Position numbers and translations under genes: made by a program. A stretch of 64,000 bases of DNA from Benincasa hispida (lineage: Eukaryota; Streptophyta; Magnoliopsida; Cucurbitales; Cucurbitaceae), in contig NC_052360.1 in assembly GCF_009727055.1 (NCBI RefSeq), positions 66,570,553 through 66,634,552 on the forward strand. The letters are read 5' to 3'. A model generated the notes under the pieces. The model saw only the letters and a list, made by a program, of their open reading frames with translations, made no database searches and was not told where the DNA came from. Position 1 is the first letter of the stretch. Every line of letters starts with the position of its first letter. Shown one piece after another: positions 1-12,145 of this stretch.

Positions 1-224
1 TAAACATTTGAAGTGTTATTGTGAAACTAGATGTCACACGGGGTTCATGTTAGGTTCGCTAAAAGCTTATTGGATGTTGTTTTATTTTACAACGGGTATT
101 TGCTTAAAACCTAACGTAGGTCAATGTGTTTTTCTTTTCAACAACTCATTAGTATTTCCTTTTAAAGTTTCTTAAAAAAATGACTGATTTTTTATAGTGG
201 AAAGAATCGTGTGAAACGAATTTC

Positions 225-1640
225 GTGGCAAGCGACCTTCATCCCACTACTCTCCAAAAGAGGAGACAAGACAGTGAATACGATTTATTGGTCTTGGAGA
301 CATGTCTGGTAGAGAATGATGATTCTGCCTGGATCCTTGATTCAGGTGCTACTAATCATGTCAGCTCCTCTTACCAAGGATTCAGTTCCTGGAAAACATT
401 GCCACAGGGAGAGATGACTCTTCGAGTTTGTAACGATGAGGTTGTTTCAGCTATTGCGATAGGCAGGCTGAAGTTATTTGTTGACAAAAAAACGTTATCT
501 GTTACTGGATAATGTTTTTGTAGTTCCTCATATTAAGAGGAACTTAATCTCGGTTTCTTGTCTCATTAAACAAGGCTAGATAGTCTCCTTTTCTGAGAAT
601 AAAGTGTTTATTTTCAAGAATGGAATGAAGATTGATTTTGGTTCAATGGAAAATAACTTATATGTACTAAGGCCGTTAGTCATAAAAGCCTTGTTTAACA
701 CTGAAATGTTTAGTACGACAACAACAGCTAAAAGGCCAAAGGTTTCTCCAAAGGAAAACACCCATCTTTGGCATCTAAGGTTAGGTTACATCAACCTCAA
801 TAAGACTGAGAAGTTAGTGAAAAGTGGACTTCTAAAGAGTTTAAAAGAAAACTCCTTGTCGGTATGTGAATCATGCCTTAAAGGCAAGGTGACCAATCGA
901 CCTTTTACTGGAAAAGGTTACAGAGCCAAGGAAGCCTTGGGGCTTATACATTTAGACCTCTGTGGTCCAATGATTGTTAGAGCTCAAGGTAGGTATGAAT
1001 ATTTCATCTCTTTCATAGATGATTATTCAAGGTTTGGGTATCTCTTCCTAATGCAACGTGAGTCTAAAGCTCTTGACAAGTTCATGGAGTATAAGGTAGA
1101 AGTTGAAAACTTGTTAGGTAAGGAGATAAAAACACTACGATCTGATCGTGATGGAGTGTATATAGACCTCCAATTCCAGAACTATATGATAGAACATGAG
1201 ATTACGTCCCAACTCTCGGCCCCTGGTACACCTCAGTAGAATGGTATATTAGAAAGGAGAAATAGGACCTTGTTGGACATGGTTTGGTCTATGATGAGTT
1301 ATGCTCATCTTTCAGACTCATTTTGGGGTTATGCAGTGTAGACTGCATGTTATATCCTAAACAACGTTCCCTCGAAAAGTGTTTCTGAAACACCTATTGA
1401 GTTATGGAGAGGTCGTAAAGGTAGTTTATACTACTTCAGGATTTGGGGTTGTCCGGCACATGTGCTAGTGACTAACCCAAAGAAGTTGGAACCGCATTCG
1501 AAGGTTTGCCTCTTTGTGGACTACCCCAAGGAAACAAAAGGAGGATACTTCTATGATCCAAGTGAGAACAAAGTGTTTGTTTCCACTAATGCTATCTTCT
1601 TGGAAGAAGATCACATGAGGGATCATAAGCCACGAAGTTA
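225..1640 (+). pseudogene. copia protease / GAG-pre-integrase / integrase, broken
   Basis: Protease: the stretch WILDSGATNHVSSS (about 330-372) contains the Asp-Ser-Gly active site of retropepsins. A frame change follows in the A-run at 486-492, after which the reading continues in the frame used from 604. GAG-pre-integrase: LWHLRLGYI followed by CESCLKGK gives the His/Cys zinc-binding part of the integrase N-terminus (about 768-890). Integrase core: HLDLCGPM, FIDDYSRF and a later D in LRSDRDGVY are the expected acidic positions. A TAG at 1237-1239 stops the frame in the segment before ERRNRTL, and another TAG at 1339-1341 follows. Function in the live family is cleavage of the polyprotein and insertion of cDNA; here it is inactive. 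Confidence 0.88.
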
Positions 1641-1854
1641 AGATTGTTTGACGTGAGATCTCAAGTGAGACTGATATGTGTTCAACAGATAATTTTGTTG
1701 ACAGCCGTCTAATAGATCAAAAGAGTTGTTGAGATCGGGACGTCTAGTCAACCAGCTCAAGAGTTGAGACTGCCTTGATGTAGTGGGAGGGTTATGAACC
1801 CATAGGATTGCTACATGGGTTTGACTGAAGCCCATAACGTCATTATGAATGATG

Positions 1855-3412
1855 GTCGAGGATCCGTTGTCTTTTAAGAAAGCAATAGAGGATGTTGACA
1901 AAGATGAATGGGTCAAGGCCATGAACCAGGAAATGGAGTCTATGTACTTCAACAACGTCTAGAAGCTTATTGATTCATCTGATGGGGTAAGACCTATTGG
2001 GTGTAAGTGGATCTATAAGCGAAAGAGAGGTGTAGATGGAAAGGTGAAAACCGTTAAGGCTAGGCTCATGGCAAAGGGTTTTACCCAGGTTAAGGGAGTT
2101 GACTATGAGGAAACTTTCTCATCTGTTGTCATGCTTAAGTCTATCAGGATTCTCTTGTCCATAGCCACATTTTATGAATATAAAATATGGCAAATGGATG
2201 TCAAGACTGCCTTTCTTAATGGTAATCTTAAGGAGACCATCTATACGACTCAACTAGAGGGGTTCGTAGTTCAAGATCAAGAGCAAAGAGTTTCAAGCTT
2301 AATATGTCCATTTATAGGCTGAAACAAGCATCTCGATCTTGGAACATCAAATTTGACACTACTGTCAAATCATTTGGCTTTGAACAGAACGTTGATGAGC
2401 CTTGTGTTTACAAGAAAATCATCAACTACTCAGTAGCTTTCCTAGTACTGTATGTGGATGATATCCTACTCATTGGGAATGATGTAGGATATCTGACTAT
2501 CATTAAGAGTTGGCTAGCTGCCCAGTTTAAAATGAAAGATTTGGGTGAGGCACAGTATGTTCTCAGGATCCAGATCATTTGGGATCGCAAGAACAAACGG
2601 TTAGCCCTGTCTCAGGTATGTACATTGATCAAATGTTGATTAGGTACAGGATGCAGGATTCCAAGAGGGGTTTGTTACCTTTCAGGTATGAAATCATTCT
2701 GTCTAAGGATCAATGTCCTAAGGCACCTTAAGAGGTTGAGGAGATAAGACGGATTCCCTATGCTTCTGCTATAGGAAGCTTGATGTATGCAATGTTGTGT
2801 ATCAGAGCCGACATTTGCTATGCAGTAGGGGTTATCAGTCGATACCAGTCCAATCCAGGATTTGATCACTGAACGGCAGTCAAGACGATCCTCAAGTATC
2901 TTCGGAGAACGAGGGACTACATGCTCGTGTAAGAAGATAAAGATCTGATTTTTACAAGATACATGAACTCTGACTTTCAGACCGTTCGGGGTCAGTCTTT
3001 ACTCTGAATGGAGAGGCTGTAGTTTGGCGAAGCATCAAGCAAGGATGCATCGCGAACTCCACTATTGAAGACGAATACGTAGAGGCTTGTGAAGCAGCTA
3101 AAGAGGTTGTTTGGCTGAGGAAGTTCCTTACAGATTTGGAAGTTGTTCTAAATATTGATTTGCCTATCACTCTTTATTGTGGTAACAGTGGGGCTGTGGC
3201 AAATTCGAAGGAGCCTCAGAGTCATCGTCGAGTAAGCACATAGAACGAAAATATCATCTGATCAGGGGGATTGTGCATCGTGGTGATGTGATAGTCGAGC
3301 AGATTGCATCGGAGCACAACGTTGTTGATCCCTTTACAACGGCCCTCACGGTTAAAGTGTTCGAGGGTCACCTGGAGAGTCTAGGTCTGCGAGACATGCG
3401 GCATCTTGTCTA
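1855..3412 (+). pseudogene. copia reverse transcriptase / RNase H, broken
   Basis: The segment from DPLSFKKAIEDVDKDEWVKA onward is the usual start of the copia RT domain. KARLMAKGFTQ (2059-2091), MDVKTAFLNGNL (2194-2229) and the catalytic YVDDILLIGND (2452-2484) are clear. A TAG at 1960-1962 and a frameshift near 2290-2305, just before YRLKQASRSWN, break it. RNase H follows (about 2945-3410), again with several stops and frame changes; the final part reads toward the conserved HRGDV...DPFTT region. RT and RNase H would copy the element RNA into cDNA in cytoplasmic particles. No intact frame longer than 111 codons remains. Confidence 0.88.
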
Positions 3413-3484
3413 GGGAAAATGGGAGATGATGCTAGGGTATGCCCTAATTTATTGTATATTGTACATTAGTCTCCCGAGTCATTA

Positions 3485-3499
3485 GGACAAGTGGGAGAT
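3485..3499 (+). other. polypurine tract of the plus-strand copia element
   Basis: The purine-rich GGACAAGTGGGAGAT lies directly before the LTR start TGTTGGGATT at 3500, the position expected for the primer of plus-strand DNA synthesis. Confidence 0.8.
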
Positions 3500-4984
3500 T
3501 GTTGGGATTGATGTCTTAATTCTCCCAGAGTCTCATTATTTTGTAAAGATACACATTGTTCAATGAATAAAATAAGTGTTATTTAATTCTGGCATTTACT
3601 CATATCCAATAAACAAAGCTCCTTGGTTATCTTATGTGAACTTAAGCATGTATATGTGATATACAAGTGGATCATGCCTTAAGTGATCGGTCTGTAGTAT
3701 AAGGATTAAGGTGGGATACTTGATCCTCGTGACACTATGGATATGGCCCGCTTTGTAGAGGTTTGCAAGTGTTGTAAACTACTACAGATGGTTGATTCTG
3801 ACCATTCGTGTGGAGAGTGGAGCGAGAGTGTCCAATACAAAGAGTTTGTATGAGACCTAGACCACGAGATGACTAGACTCTGTATATAACACCGTTGATA
3901 CTAGAGACTTGCATCTCACCTAAACGACCATAGGTGACACGACCTTAATCCTGAGTGTTTTGGGAACTTCTGCCTTTGAGGGCGGTTCTTTGATTAGTAT
4001 GGGTGAGAGTGGCCAGATTGACAATTCAACATGCCTATCTTTTTGGGGACTTGTCTAATCTGAGAGTTGAGAACTCAATCCATAATATGGAATTTACTCC
4101 TTTCCCGAAGCAGGGATAAGTAGAGAGATTGCTTCCTTAAGGGCTGATTCTGGGGCTTAAACATAATGGTCACAGTTTCTCTTTGGAAGAGAAGACTTAC
4201 TCATAATAGAACTATGATTTATGTTCATTAGATAGATCAGTGGTACTTAAGGAGACAAATATAACTACAGGGGCATAACGATTATTGGTCCAGCTGTACT
4301 TACGAGCGATCTGTGAAAGGTTGTCGCATTGCTGATTGGTTAAGATAGACATATAATATATCTGTTGTGAGGAGAGTTCAGCTGTCGGTCTTTAGTTGAG
4401 TGCCTGGCAGTTAACGGATGGTGGATTCCGTGACTAAAGTGTTTAGTTAGTTATTTACGTACCGTTAGAGCTTCGGATCTACAGGTCCGTGAGGTCCTTT
4501 GGTAACTTGGATTCATGTTGAAGGATCGGTTCTTTGTGTTGATTTGAAATGTTCAAATTGACAAGAGGTACTTTGATTATATATGATATAATCGGTATGA
4601 TGGATGAGATACATCTAGTGGAGGATTGATGTAAATGAGATTTACATTAAGTACCATGGAATAGAAAAAGAACTATGGTTTATATGTTTCATGAGATGAA
4701 ATATTAAAACTATAGGTTATAAATATAGTATGATAAGTTGGTTATCATCTATATTTATAACAATATTAATTATTAGATAATTAATATTTTTCTTTTAAAT
4801 AACCAAACGTAGTAGGTGGTTCTTAGATCATGGTAACCGTGAGTATAAAGGAAAGTGGTTTCCCATTTTTTAGAAAAAAAAAATTTCACAAAAGTTAGAA
4901 AAGTTTTTGAGTTTTCTCTCCGGCGAAAAGAAACTCACGGAAGTCGTCAAGTAAATATAGATTTACTAAACAACGGCTGGGACT

Positions 4985-5190
4985 AGGTAAACGATCGTGC
5001 AGTACGAAGCTAAACGATCATGCAGTGTTCACTAAACGATCGCATAGCTTTGCTAGACGATCGTTGGCCCTAAGGTAAACGATCGTGTAAAGTCTTCATG
5101 CGACAGACCAAGCTAAAACAATAGAGTTAAATGATTCCCGCATAACTTTTGCTAGACGATCACAAGTTTATTTAAAAACGATTGAGCATC
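4985..5190 (+). repeat. cluster of short TAAACGATCG motifs in the LTR
   Basis: About seven near-copies of (G/C)TAAACGATCG occur at 15-35 bp spacing: for example GTAAACGATCGTGCAG, CTAAACGATCATGCAG and CTAAACGATCGCATAG. The core CGATCG is a palindrome. Similar clusters lie at 14210-14700, 15520-15670 and 63180-63440 in the related elements. Confidence 0.75.
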
Positions 5191-5566
5191 GATATATAAC
5201 GATAGGTCTCCAACTTCTCCCCACTTGCTAGTCGTGTACCCGATCGTCTTGCTCCTCCGTTCGTCTGCCTCAACCAAGTCCGAACAGACCAACCCTCTTG
5301 ATTCTAACACCGGAGAGAATACTCAGGTCGCCTTGTTGGTGGTGTCAGACTTCAAACTCGACACCAGTCTAGGTTTTTGGACGGCCATTCGTAGTGTTTG
5401 GAGTAGAAACGTTCGTGGTGTTCGTGGAAGAGTTCGGTAAGCGGAAGGAGATCGTTGAGGACGATGCGAAGAGTCTTCGAGCGGTGTTCGTGTGGTTTTG
5501 CGGTCGTTTGATTCATATCGGTGTCGCGGTTTACAGTTGTTCGATTCAGAGCGTGTGCATCAGAGT

Positions 5567-5571
5567 GTGGA
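5567..5571. repeat. target site duplication GTGGA, left copy
   Basis: GTGGA directly precedes the gypsy LTR start TGTAATGACC at 5572 and is repeated exactly at 13981-13985, directly after the other LTR end. Confidence 0.95.
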
Positions 5572-7556
5572 TGTAATGACCCGACCCCTAGGACTTAGGT
5601 TAGGCCATTACTAAAATAAATGCATGCATAGGATTTGAATTTGACACGCAGTTATGTTGAAAATAAATGCTAAATAGACAAGAGAAGTTCAAAAGCCATT
5701 AATTTAATGCAATTGTTAAAACAATAATAGGTACCCATAATTCGCAAAGAACTATTAAAAGTATATTAAAAAAAAAAAAAACAATCCTTCATAATAAGTT
5801 TCAAACAGTAAAACTAAACATTAAGCGAAAAAATAAGGACTTTAAATTTCATGATGCAGAAGCGTAAAAACTAGTCCCTGTGGCACGATCACGAATTCCG
5901 CTTCGCCATTTCCGGTGCATCTCTACCCTTACTTGAAACATCAATATAAGAAAGAATGAGTATGAAATACTCAGTAAGTAACCCCACCACTGTGGTCAGG
6001 CTAGGCATCTATGTCCTCTAGATACTCACCTATGGCACATAAACACCTGAAACAGGTAAACGACTGAGTCCTATTCTACTGTAGTTAAGTATGCCCACTA
6101 CCTCTGGTGAATCTTGTAGGAAACACAAACTGGTGAATCCTAAAGGAGACACAAACTTGTGGATCCCGAAGGAAACACAAATTGGTGAATCCCGAAGGAA
6201 ACACAAAACTTGTGAATCCCGAAGGAAACACAAAACTAGTGAATCCCGAAGGAAACACAAACTGGTGAATCCCGAAGGAAACACAAAACTGATGAATACG
6301 AAGGAAACAAAAAACTGGTGAATCCCGAAGGAAACATAAAACTGATGAGCATCTAACTAATCAATGAGGACATTCACACAGTCTCAACATTCAAAAATCA
6401 CAGTAGCATACAAATAAAGCCTGGGTCGTGGGCTTTTCCAATGGTAAGATTACTTACCTTAATCGAAATTCCACAGATAAACTCAGACAACCAAATGATG
6501 ACTACGGTTTGAAGAAATGACCCTACATACGAATAAAACCATTAAGTTTCAGTCCAAAAATAATTGCGACATCTCAGATTCAAAACCACAATACCCAAAA
6601 GCTTACCCAAGGAACTTGATTAACAACCACTCCAAAATCTCCTTCCAACAGATTTTAACTCCCAATGGACGACAACTTGGAACCTTAAAGATACAAGGGT
6701 TAAGTCAAACTTAATTCAGTAATCAAAGCGTACCCACAAGCCAACAATAAGGACTATAACTTTTACAAAAACTCTTGTTAAACGATCTTGAATCCGCTGG
6801 ATAGTCGCTGCTGTAGTTTCCCAAGCTCAAATCTAAAATTAAAATAATTCGACTAATTTAACCTTTAATCAAACTTAGTGGGCATCCAAAATCTTTCAAG
6901 AAACCCAACCACAAAATGGATCTTACCAAAAACTAAGCGTCCGACGAAGACCCACGCAACAGAAGATAGGCAGCGTGGGGATGGACGGTAGAGAATCCGA
7001 CAAGAGGCGGCAGCAGCTCAAGCTGCTGGTAGACAGCGGCGAAGTGCGACGATCAGGGGCTGAAGTGGCAGCTACGATTTAGATGGCTGGGCGAGATCGA
7101 CACGATGGCGGCGAAGGGAGGCAGTGAGGGAGGCATAGCGATCGGTGACAGGTCTGGCTCGAGCGTGTGGCGACGACGCGTCTGTCAGATTAGTGAAGAG
7201 GGTGCGCTACTGGAGAGATTACGTTAGAGAGTATGGCGGTGGGTGCTCCTTTTTTATTTTTTATAAATAATAATAATAATAAAAAGAAAAATAGTATAAT
7301 TGTAATTAAATCGTTTCCTTATTCCACTTTATACTATTTAATTCCTTTCCTTTTCCAAAGAAAAATTAATTCCTGCCATAAATTTTCAAATTGAATTCGA
7401 AAATTGAATAATTTTGAATAATTTCCACGGCAACACTTAAATCCTCGCACTTATACTTTAAATTTAAAATTCCAAACATGCCCTTCAACTAAGGACAATT
7501 ACTGAAAAAGAAAAATTACATTATTATTAAATAATAAAAAGGTGCGGGATGTTACA
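5572..7556 (-). repeat. gypsy 3' LTR (left copy, 1985 bp)
   Basis: Starts TGTAATGACC and ends GGGATGTTACA. It matches the right LTR over most of its length but has three large differences: a private minisatellite at 6095-6345, absence of about 300 bp present in the right copy (12735-13030), and an extra segment of about 220 bp at roughly 7163-7385. Single-base differences are also scattered along it. The open frames inside it are shadows of the minisatellite. Confidence 0.93.
6095..6345. repeat. minisatellite inside the gypsy left LTR
   Basis: Roughly nine to ten copies of a 24-27 bp unit of the form GGTGAATCCCGAAGGAAACA(CAAACT). The right LTR goes straight from CTACTGGTGAGCATCTAACT (12666) with no repeats, so the array was gained in this copy after or during insertion, or lost from the other. 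Confidence 0.9.
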
Positions 7557-7569
7557 TTCTTCCCTCCTC
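7557..7569 (-). other. polypurine tract of the gypsy element
   Basis: Read on the minus strand this is GAGGAGGGAAGAA, directly before the LTR start TGTAACATCCC. Its place fixes the orientation of the element. Confidence 0.88.
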
Positions 7570-7592
7570 AAAGAACTTTCGTCCTCGAAAGT

Positions 7593-8880
7593 TCATCCTT
7601 GAAAAATCTCTGGGTACTGGTCCTTCATCTCATCCTCTCGCTCCCAGGTGGCTTCCCTGAACTGGTAGTTCTACCACAGGACTTTTACAAAAGCAATTTC
7701 TTGACGACGCAATGTCTTTACCTCTCTAGCAAGGATCTCTATGGGCTTCTTCTCATAGCTCAAGTTATCATTCAACTGTAAGGGCTCGTAGTCAACTACG
7801 TAGGACGGGTCTGTCACATACTTCCTTAGCATCGAAACATGGAAGACATTATGAACTGAAGACAATGTTGGGGGCAAAGCCAAACGGCAAGCTATATGGC
7901 CAATTCGTTCCAGGACCTTGAAAGGTCCAATGAATCTCGGACTCAACTTTCCCTTCCTGCCAAACCTCAGAATACCTTTCATGGGTGCCACCTTTAAGAA
8001 CACTTTCACCCCGGTCTCAAATTCTAGGTCCTTACGTATTACATCGGCATAGCTCTTCTATCTGCTCTGGGCTGTTTGCATACGAGCCCTGATCTTTTAA
8101 ATTGCCTCATTCATGGTCTGCACCAATTCAGGTCCTAATAATCTCCTCTCCTACCTCATCCCAACACATAGTGGACCTGCAATTCTTCCCATATAGGGCC
8201 TCAAAGGGTGACATCCCAATAGTGGACTGGTAGCTTTTATTATAAGCAAACTTCATTAAGTGCAAGTGAGCACCCCAGCTTCCTGAAAACTCTTTGGCAC
8301 AGGCACGCAACATGTCTTCCAGTATCTGATTCAATCTCTCTGTCTACCCATTAGTCTGAGGGTGGAAAGCTGTACTGAAGTCCAATCGGGTCCCCAAAGC
8401 AGCCTAGAGACTTTTCCAGAAGTTAGACGTGAAACAAGGGTCTCTGTTCAACACAATGGACACGGGCACTCCATGCAATCTTACCATCTCCTTCATGTAT
8501 GTCTATGCCCACTTATTCACTGAAAAGGTGAGCTTTCCAGGTATGAAATGTGCTAACTTCGTAAGTCTGTCTACAATAACCCATATCATATTGAAACCTT
8601 TGACTGTCTGAGGCAATCCCATAATGAAGTCCATAGACACATGCTCCCACTTTCATTCTGGTACATTCAATGGTTATAACAAGCCTGCTGGCTTCTGCCT
8701 CGGGGCTTTCACCTACTGGCACACCAAACACTTATTGATGAACTCTACAACCGCTCTTTTCATATCAATCCACCAATAGTAACACTTCAGATCCTGATAC
8801 ACCTTGGTGTTGCCGGGGTGAATCAAAAATAGGGAACTATAAGCCTCTGACAACAACTTTCTGAATGGGCCGCTGAATGG
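7593..8880 (-). pseudogene. gypsy integrase with C-terminal chromodomain, broken
   Basis: On the minus strand the zinc-binding part ends near VKAPRQKPAGLL, followed by the core with [22 protein letters not shown], an Asp in NRDPCF and the TERLNQILEDMLRAC segment (8128-8334). The tail at 7671-8009 contains SPRFIGPFKVLERIG and VFHVSMLRKYV, then a chromodomain-like EIAFVKVLW...ATWEREDEM with an in-frame TAG at about 7670. The reading ends at a TGA at 7593-7595. In live chromoviruses the chromodomain steers insertion to histone-marked chromatin. Several stops (for example within 8340-8420 and near 8700) make this copy non-functional. Confidence 0.87.
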
Positions 8881-8939
8881 GCCACCTTTCTGCTTAAAGC
8901 ATTTGCCACTACATTTGCTTTTCCTAGGTGGTACAAAAT

Positions 8940-10695
8940 TTCACAGTCATAATCCTTTACTAGTTCCAACCACCTTCTTTTGCCTCATGTTTAACTTCTT
9001 CTGAATGAAAAAGTACTTCAAACTCTTGTGGTCGGTGAAGATCTGTATCTTCTCTCCATACAAGTAATGTCTCCAGATCTCGAGAGCAAAAACCACCGCT
9101 GCTAAATCCAAGTCATGTGTAGGATAATTCTGTTCGTGCTTCTTCAGCTGATGTGAAGCATAAGCAACTACTCTACCTTGCTGCATGAATACGCATCCCA
9201 ACCCCTTCTTGGATGCATCACTGCAAATGACAAAACCATCTGATCCGTCCGGTACTGTAAGAACTGGGGCTGAAACCAGCCTCTGCTTGAGGTCTTAGAA
9301 ACTGTTTTCACAAGCCTCATTCCAAACAAATGTTGCTCCCTTTCGGGTCAACTGAGTTAATGGGGCGGCTATGCAAGAGAAGTCATTTACAAATCGTCTG
9401 TAGTAGCCTACTAACCCTAGAAAATTGCACACCTCACTAACCGTGGTTGGACGAGCCCAACCCGTAACTGCCTCCACCTTTGCAGGATCCACAAAGACAC
9501 CATCCTTGGATACCACATGCCCTAGAAAGGACACCTGCTTCAACCAAAATTCACATTTGGAAAACTTAGCATATACCTTATTGGCCCTCAACGCTTCCAG
9601 AACTTTCCGCAAATGCTCCTCATGCTCAGCCTTTGTCTTGGAATAAATCAAGATATCATCAATAAAAACAATCACGAAAGTGTCGAGGAATTCTTGGAAC
9701 ACCCTATTCATCAGATCTATAAACACTGTTGGTGCATTCGTTAGACCGAATGACATCACTATGAACTTATAATATCTATACCTCGAACGGAAAGCTGTCT
9801 TGGGTATGTCACTGTCCTTTATCCTAACCTGATGGTATCCTGACCAGAGATCAATCTTAGAGAATACCGTAGCTCCTTATAACTGGTCAAATAAATCATC
9901 GATCCTATGAAGGGGATATTTGTTCTTGACGGTCACCTTGTTTAACTCTCTGTAATCGATGCACAGACGTAACGATCCATCCTTCTTTTTCACAAACAAA
10001 ACAGGTGCACCCCATGGTGACACACTAGGGCATATGAAACCCTTGTCCAAAAACTCTTGCAATTGGACTTTCAGCTCTTTCAACTCTACCAGGGCCATCC
10101 TATACGGAGCCCTTAAAATAGAGGTTGTGCCTAGCTCCAATTCAATGGCAAAATCTATCTCCCGCTGCGGGGACAGTCCGGGAAGATCTTCTGAAAACAC
10201 GTCTGGAAAATCCTTCACTATTGGCTTCGAAGTTAAGGTGACTTCAATCTCTCTGGTGTCCACCACACTGGCCATAAAGCCCCAGGCTCCTTGGTCGAAT
10301 AGCCTATTGGCCTTCAAAGCAGATATCACTTTGGGTAGGACTACAGTCTCAACCCTTTTAAACTTAAAACTAGCTCCTGTAAGAGGGTTAAAGATGACCT
10401 CCTCACGGGAGCAATCTATGCTGGCATGGTTAGCAGCTAACCAATCCATGCCTAATATAACATCAAAATCGCGTATATCTAAAATTATCAGGGTTACATC
10501 TAATGCATGATTGGCTACATCTACTTGACATGCTTTTATCTTTTCTGTAGCTAACATGATCTCTTCTAATGGAGTGGAAATGGACAATGCAAATGGCAAC
10601 GATTCTGAGTCTAACATGGCATGCCTCACAAATACAGCAGATATAAACGAGTGCGAAGTGTCAGAGTCAAATAAAACAAGAGCATGGTGTCCCAA
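8940..10695 (-). pseudogene. gypsy protease / reverse transcriptase / RNase H, broken
   Basis: The protease shows [15 protein letters not shown] (about 10630-10680): the active-site triplet reads Asp-Ser-Asp instead of Asp-Ser-Gly. RT starts with [16 protein letters not shown] sequence and [23 protein letters not shown], is broken by a TAA at about 9874-9876, and continues with MSFGLTNAP and the catalytic [10 protein letters not shown] (about 9640-9670). RNase H has [21 protein letters not shown] and is frameshifted near 8980 after LNMRQ. A further stop lies at 9292-9294 between RT and RNase H. These enzymes mature the polyprotein and copy the RNA; here none is intact. Confidence 0.9.
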
Positions 10696-10730
10696 GTGTA
10701 CTTGTCACCACGATGCCTGACTTCTCGGCC

Positions 10731-11928
10731 TCACGCCGAGTGGTAGAGAATACCTTCCCCTGTTGTTGCTAGCGGCTCGGGCCTCCCTAGAATGAGCTTA
10801 CGAGCTCTGTGCTCAGGCGCCTTCCTCCTCAGGCATCTATCTGCCATATGCCCCTTCTGGCCACATTGGAAACAAATCCCAGAGCCGGTTAGACAACGTC
10901 CCCATTGTTGCTTACCGCAAGTGGTGCATATCGGTCTATCCTCCATGCCAATCCTAGCCTGCGTACTCTGTTGCCCCCACTAATGTGGAGAATGTACTAT
11001 GTTCTGACTCCTCTACTGATGCTCAAGAGTCCTATGCTCAACCTTCCTTTTCTGACCTGCGGAGGTCCCAATCCCGAGTTACCTCCTGTATTCCTCTTCC
11101 ACCTGAGAGTCGGCATCAATCCTTACAGCGGCTCGCAGTGTCGCAACATAAGTCTTGTGATCCAAGGCATGCACCATCCCTCGCAGCCTGCTCCTCAGGC
11201 CCTGGATAAATCTCTCGGTCCTTGCTGCCTAAGTGGCCACTAGCACAAGAGCAAAATGAGACAGCTTATCGAACTCTTGCTCATATTCCTCTACCGACAT
11301 AACGCCCTGCTTAAAGTTCAAGAATTTGCCTGTTTATTGTATCGGGTGTTGGCCGAAAAGTACTTCTCATAAAAGCGTTCCTTGAACTGTTCCCAGGTTG
11401 CAAGTTCACCTCCAATATCGATCATCTTTTCTGCCGAACGCCACCAGATTTTCGTGTTACTAGTCAGCATGAAGACTGCGCATTGTAGTTTGTGCTCTTC
11501 CGAGCACCTCATAAAATGAAATATTGTCTCGATATATGACAACCACATTTTTGCCTTGGTGGGGTCCCCTAACGATCCATTAAAGGGGCGAGGATCATAC
11601 TTCTGGAAATCCCTCAGATGTTTGGCCTCAAGAGACAGGCCTTGTGTGTCTATGTCCTGTGGACGGGTCTGTCGTAACGGTTCGGGTGGCACCGGTTCCT
11701 CCTGAGCCTGGGTTTGGGCAAGCTGTCCTGCCATCATGCTATGGATCAGTTTTACAGTTTCCCCCTCAAAGCGGTTGCAATAGCTTCATTAATTCAGGCT
11801 TCCATTGCCTTTTCATCCACTTGGGTCACAGACGGAATTGGCACCGCCGGAGCAGTTTGACTACTCTTCGCTCTCTCTGCTTGCATTTCTTCTCTAACTG
11901 TTTTTCTTGTTCTACATTTAGGTGCCAT
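10731..11928 (-). pseudogene. gypsy gag with zinc knuckle, broken
   Basis: The likely start is the ATG at 11928 (MAPKCRTRKTVREEMQAERA), soon stopped by a TGA. The retrotransposon gag core lies at 11318-11737, with FNGSLGDPTKAKMWLSYIE and WEQFKERFYEKYF, and continues after a frameshift as EFDKLSHFA at about 11240-11330. The nucleocapsid part at 10731-10946 has the CCHC knuckle CFQCGQKGHMADRC. Gag would form the particle and bind RNA through the knuckle. The frame is interrupted at least three times. Confidence 0.88.
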
Positions 11929-12131
11929 GTCCTATCATAAATTTGTACGTTAACTAACTATTTCTGGCCTTTCTTAGACATCATGCATTTAAAACACTAC
12001 ATCACTGTTCACATATATGCATTGGAACTTTCATTAGTAGAACGTACTTGGCGATGACGAGGAATCCGTTACTGGCCATAGGGACTATCTAGACTTACGT
12101 AGTAAGTTAGTCTACAGAATCCAAAACATGG

Positions 12132-12143
12132 GCTCTGATACCA
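12132..12143 (-). other. primer binding site (initiator tRNA-Met)
   Basis: On the minus strand this reads TGGTATCAGAGC, the complement of the 3' end of initiator tRNA-Met, two bases inside the 5' LTR end at 12146. Confidence 0.93.
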
Positions 12144-12145
12144 AC

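Larger units (their letters stand above)
3500..5571 (+). repeat. copia 3' LTR, first part
   Basis: The LTR starts TGTTGGGATTGATG after the polypurine tract. Its inverse is found almost whole at 15031-17131 and in part at 62924-64000, which fixes the family and boundaries. This part is cut at 5571 by the gypsy insertion; the last 185 bp lie at 13986-14170, giving about 2.26 kb in total, long for copia. It contains a cluster of CGATCG motifs (4985-5190). Frames at 5225-5576 are open by chance in this LTR; they match no family I know. Confidence 0.9.

Noticed and set aside
5225..5576. Two overlapping frames of 71 and 60 codons in the copia LTR
   Set aside because: They lie within an LTR defined by an inverted copy elsewhere, the frame is not kept in the other copies, and no domain is seen.
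6030..6321. Long frames on both strands with GESRRKHK / CFLRDS repeats
   Set aside because: They are the translated minisatellite of the gypsy LTR; a unit length near a multiple of three keeps them open.
9425..10510. Plus-strand frames of 73 and 183 codons
   Set aside because: Antisense shadows of the gypsy RT and protease.
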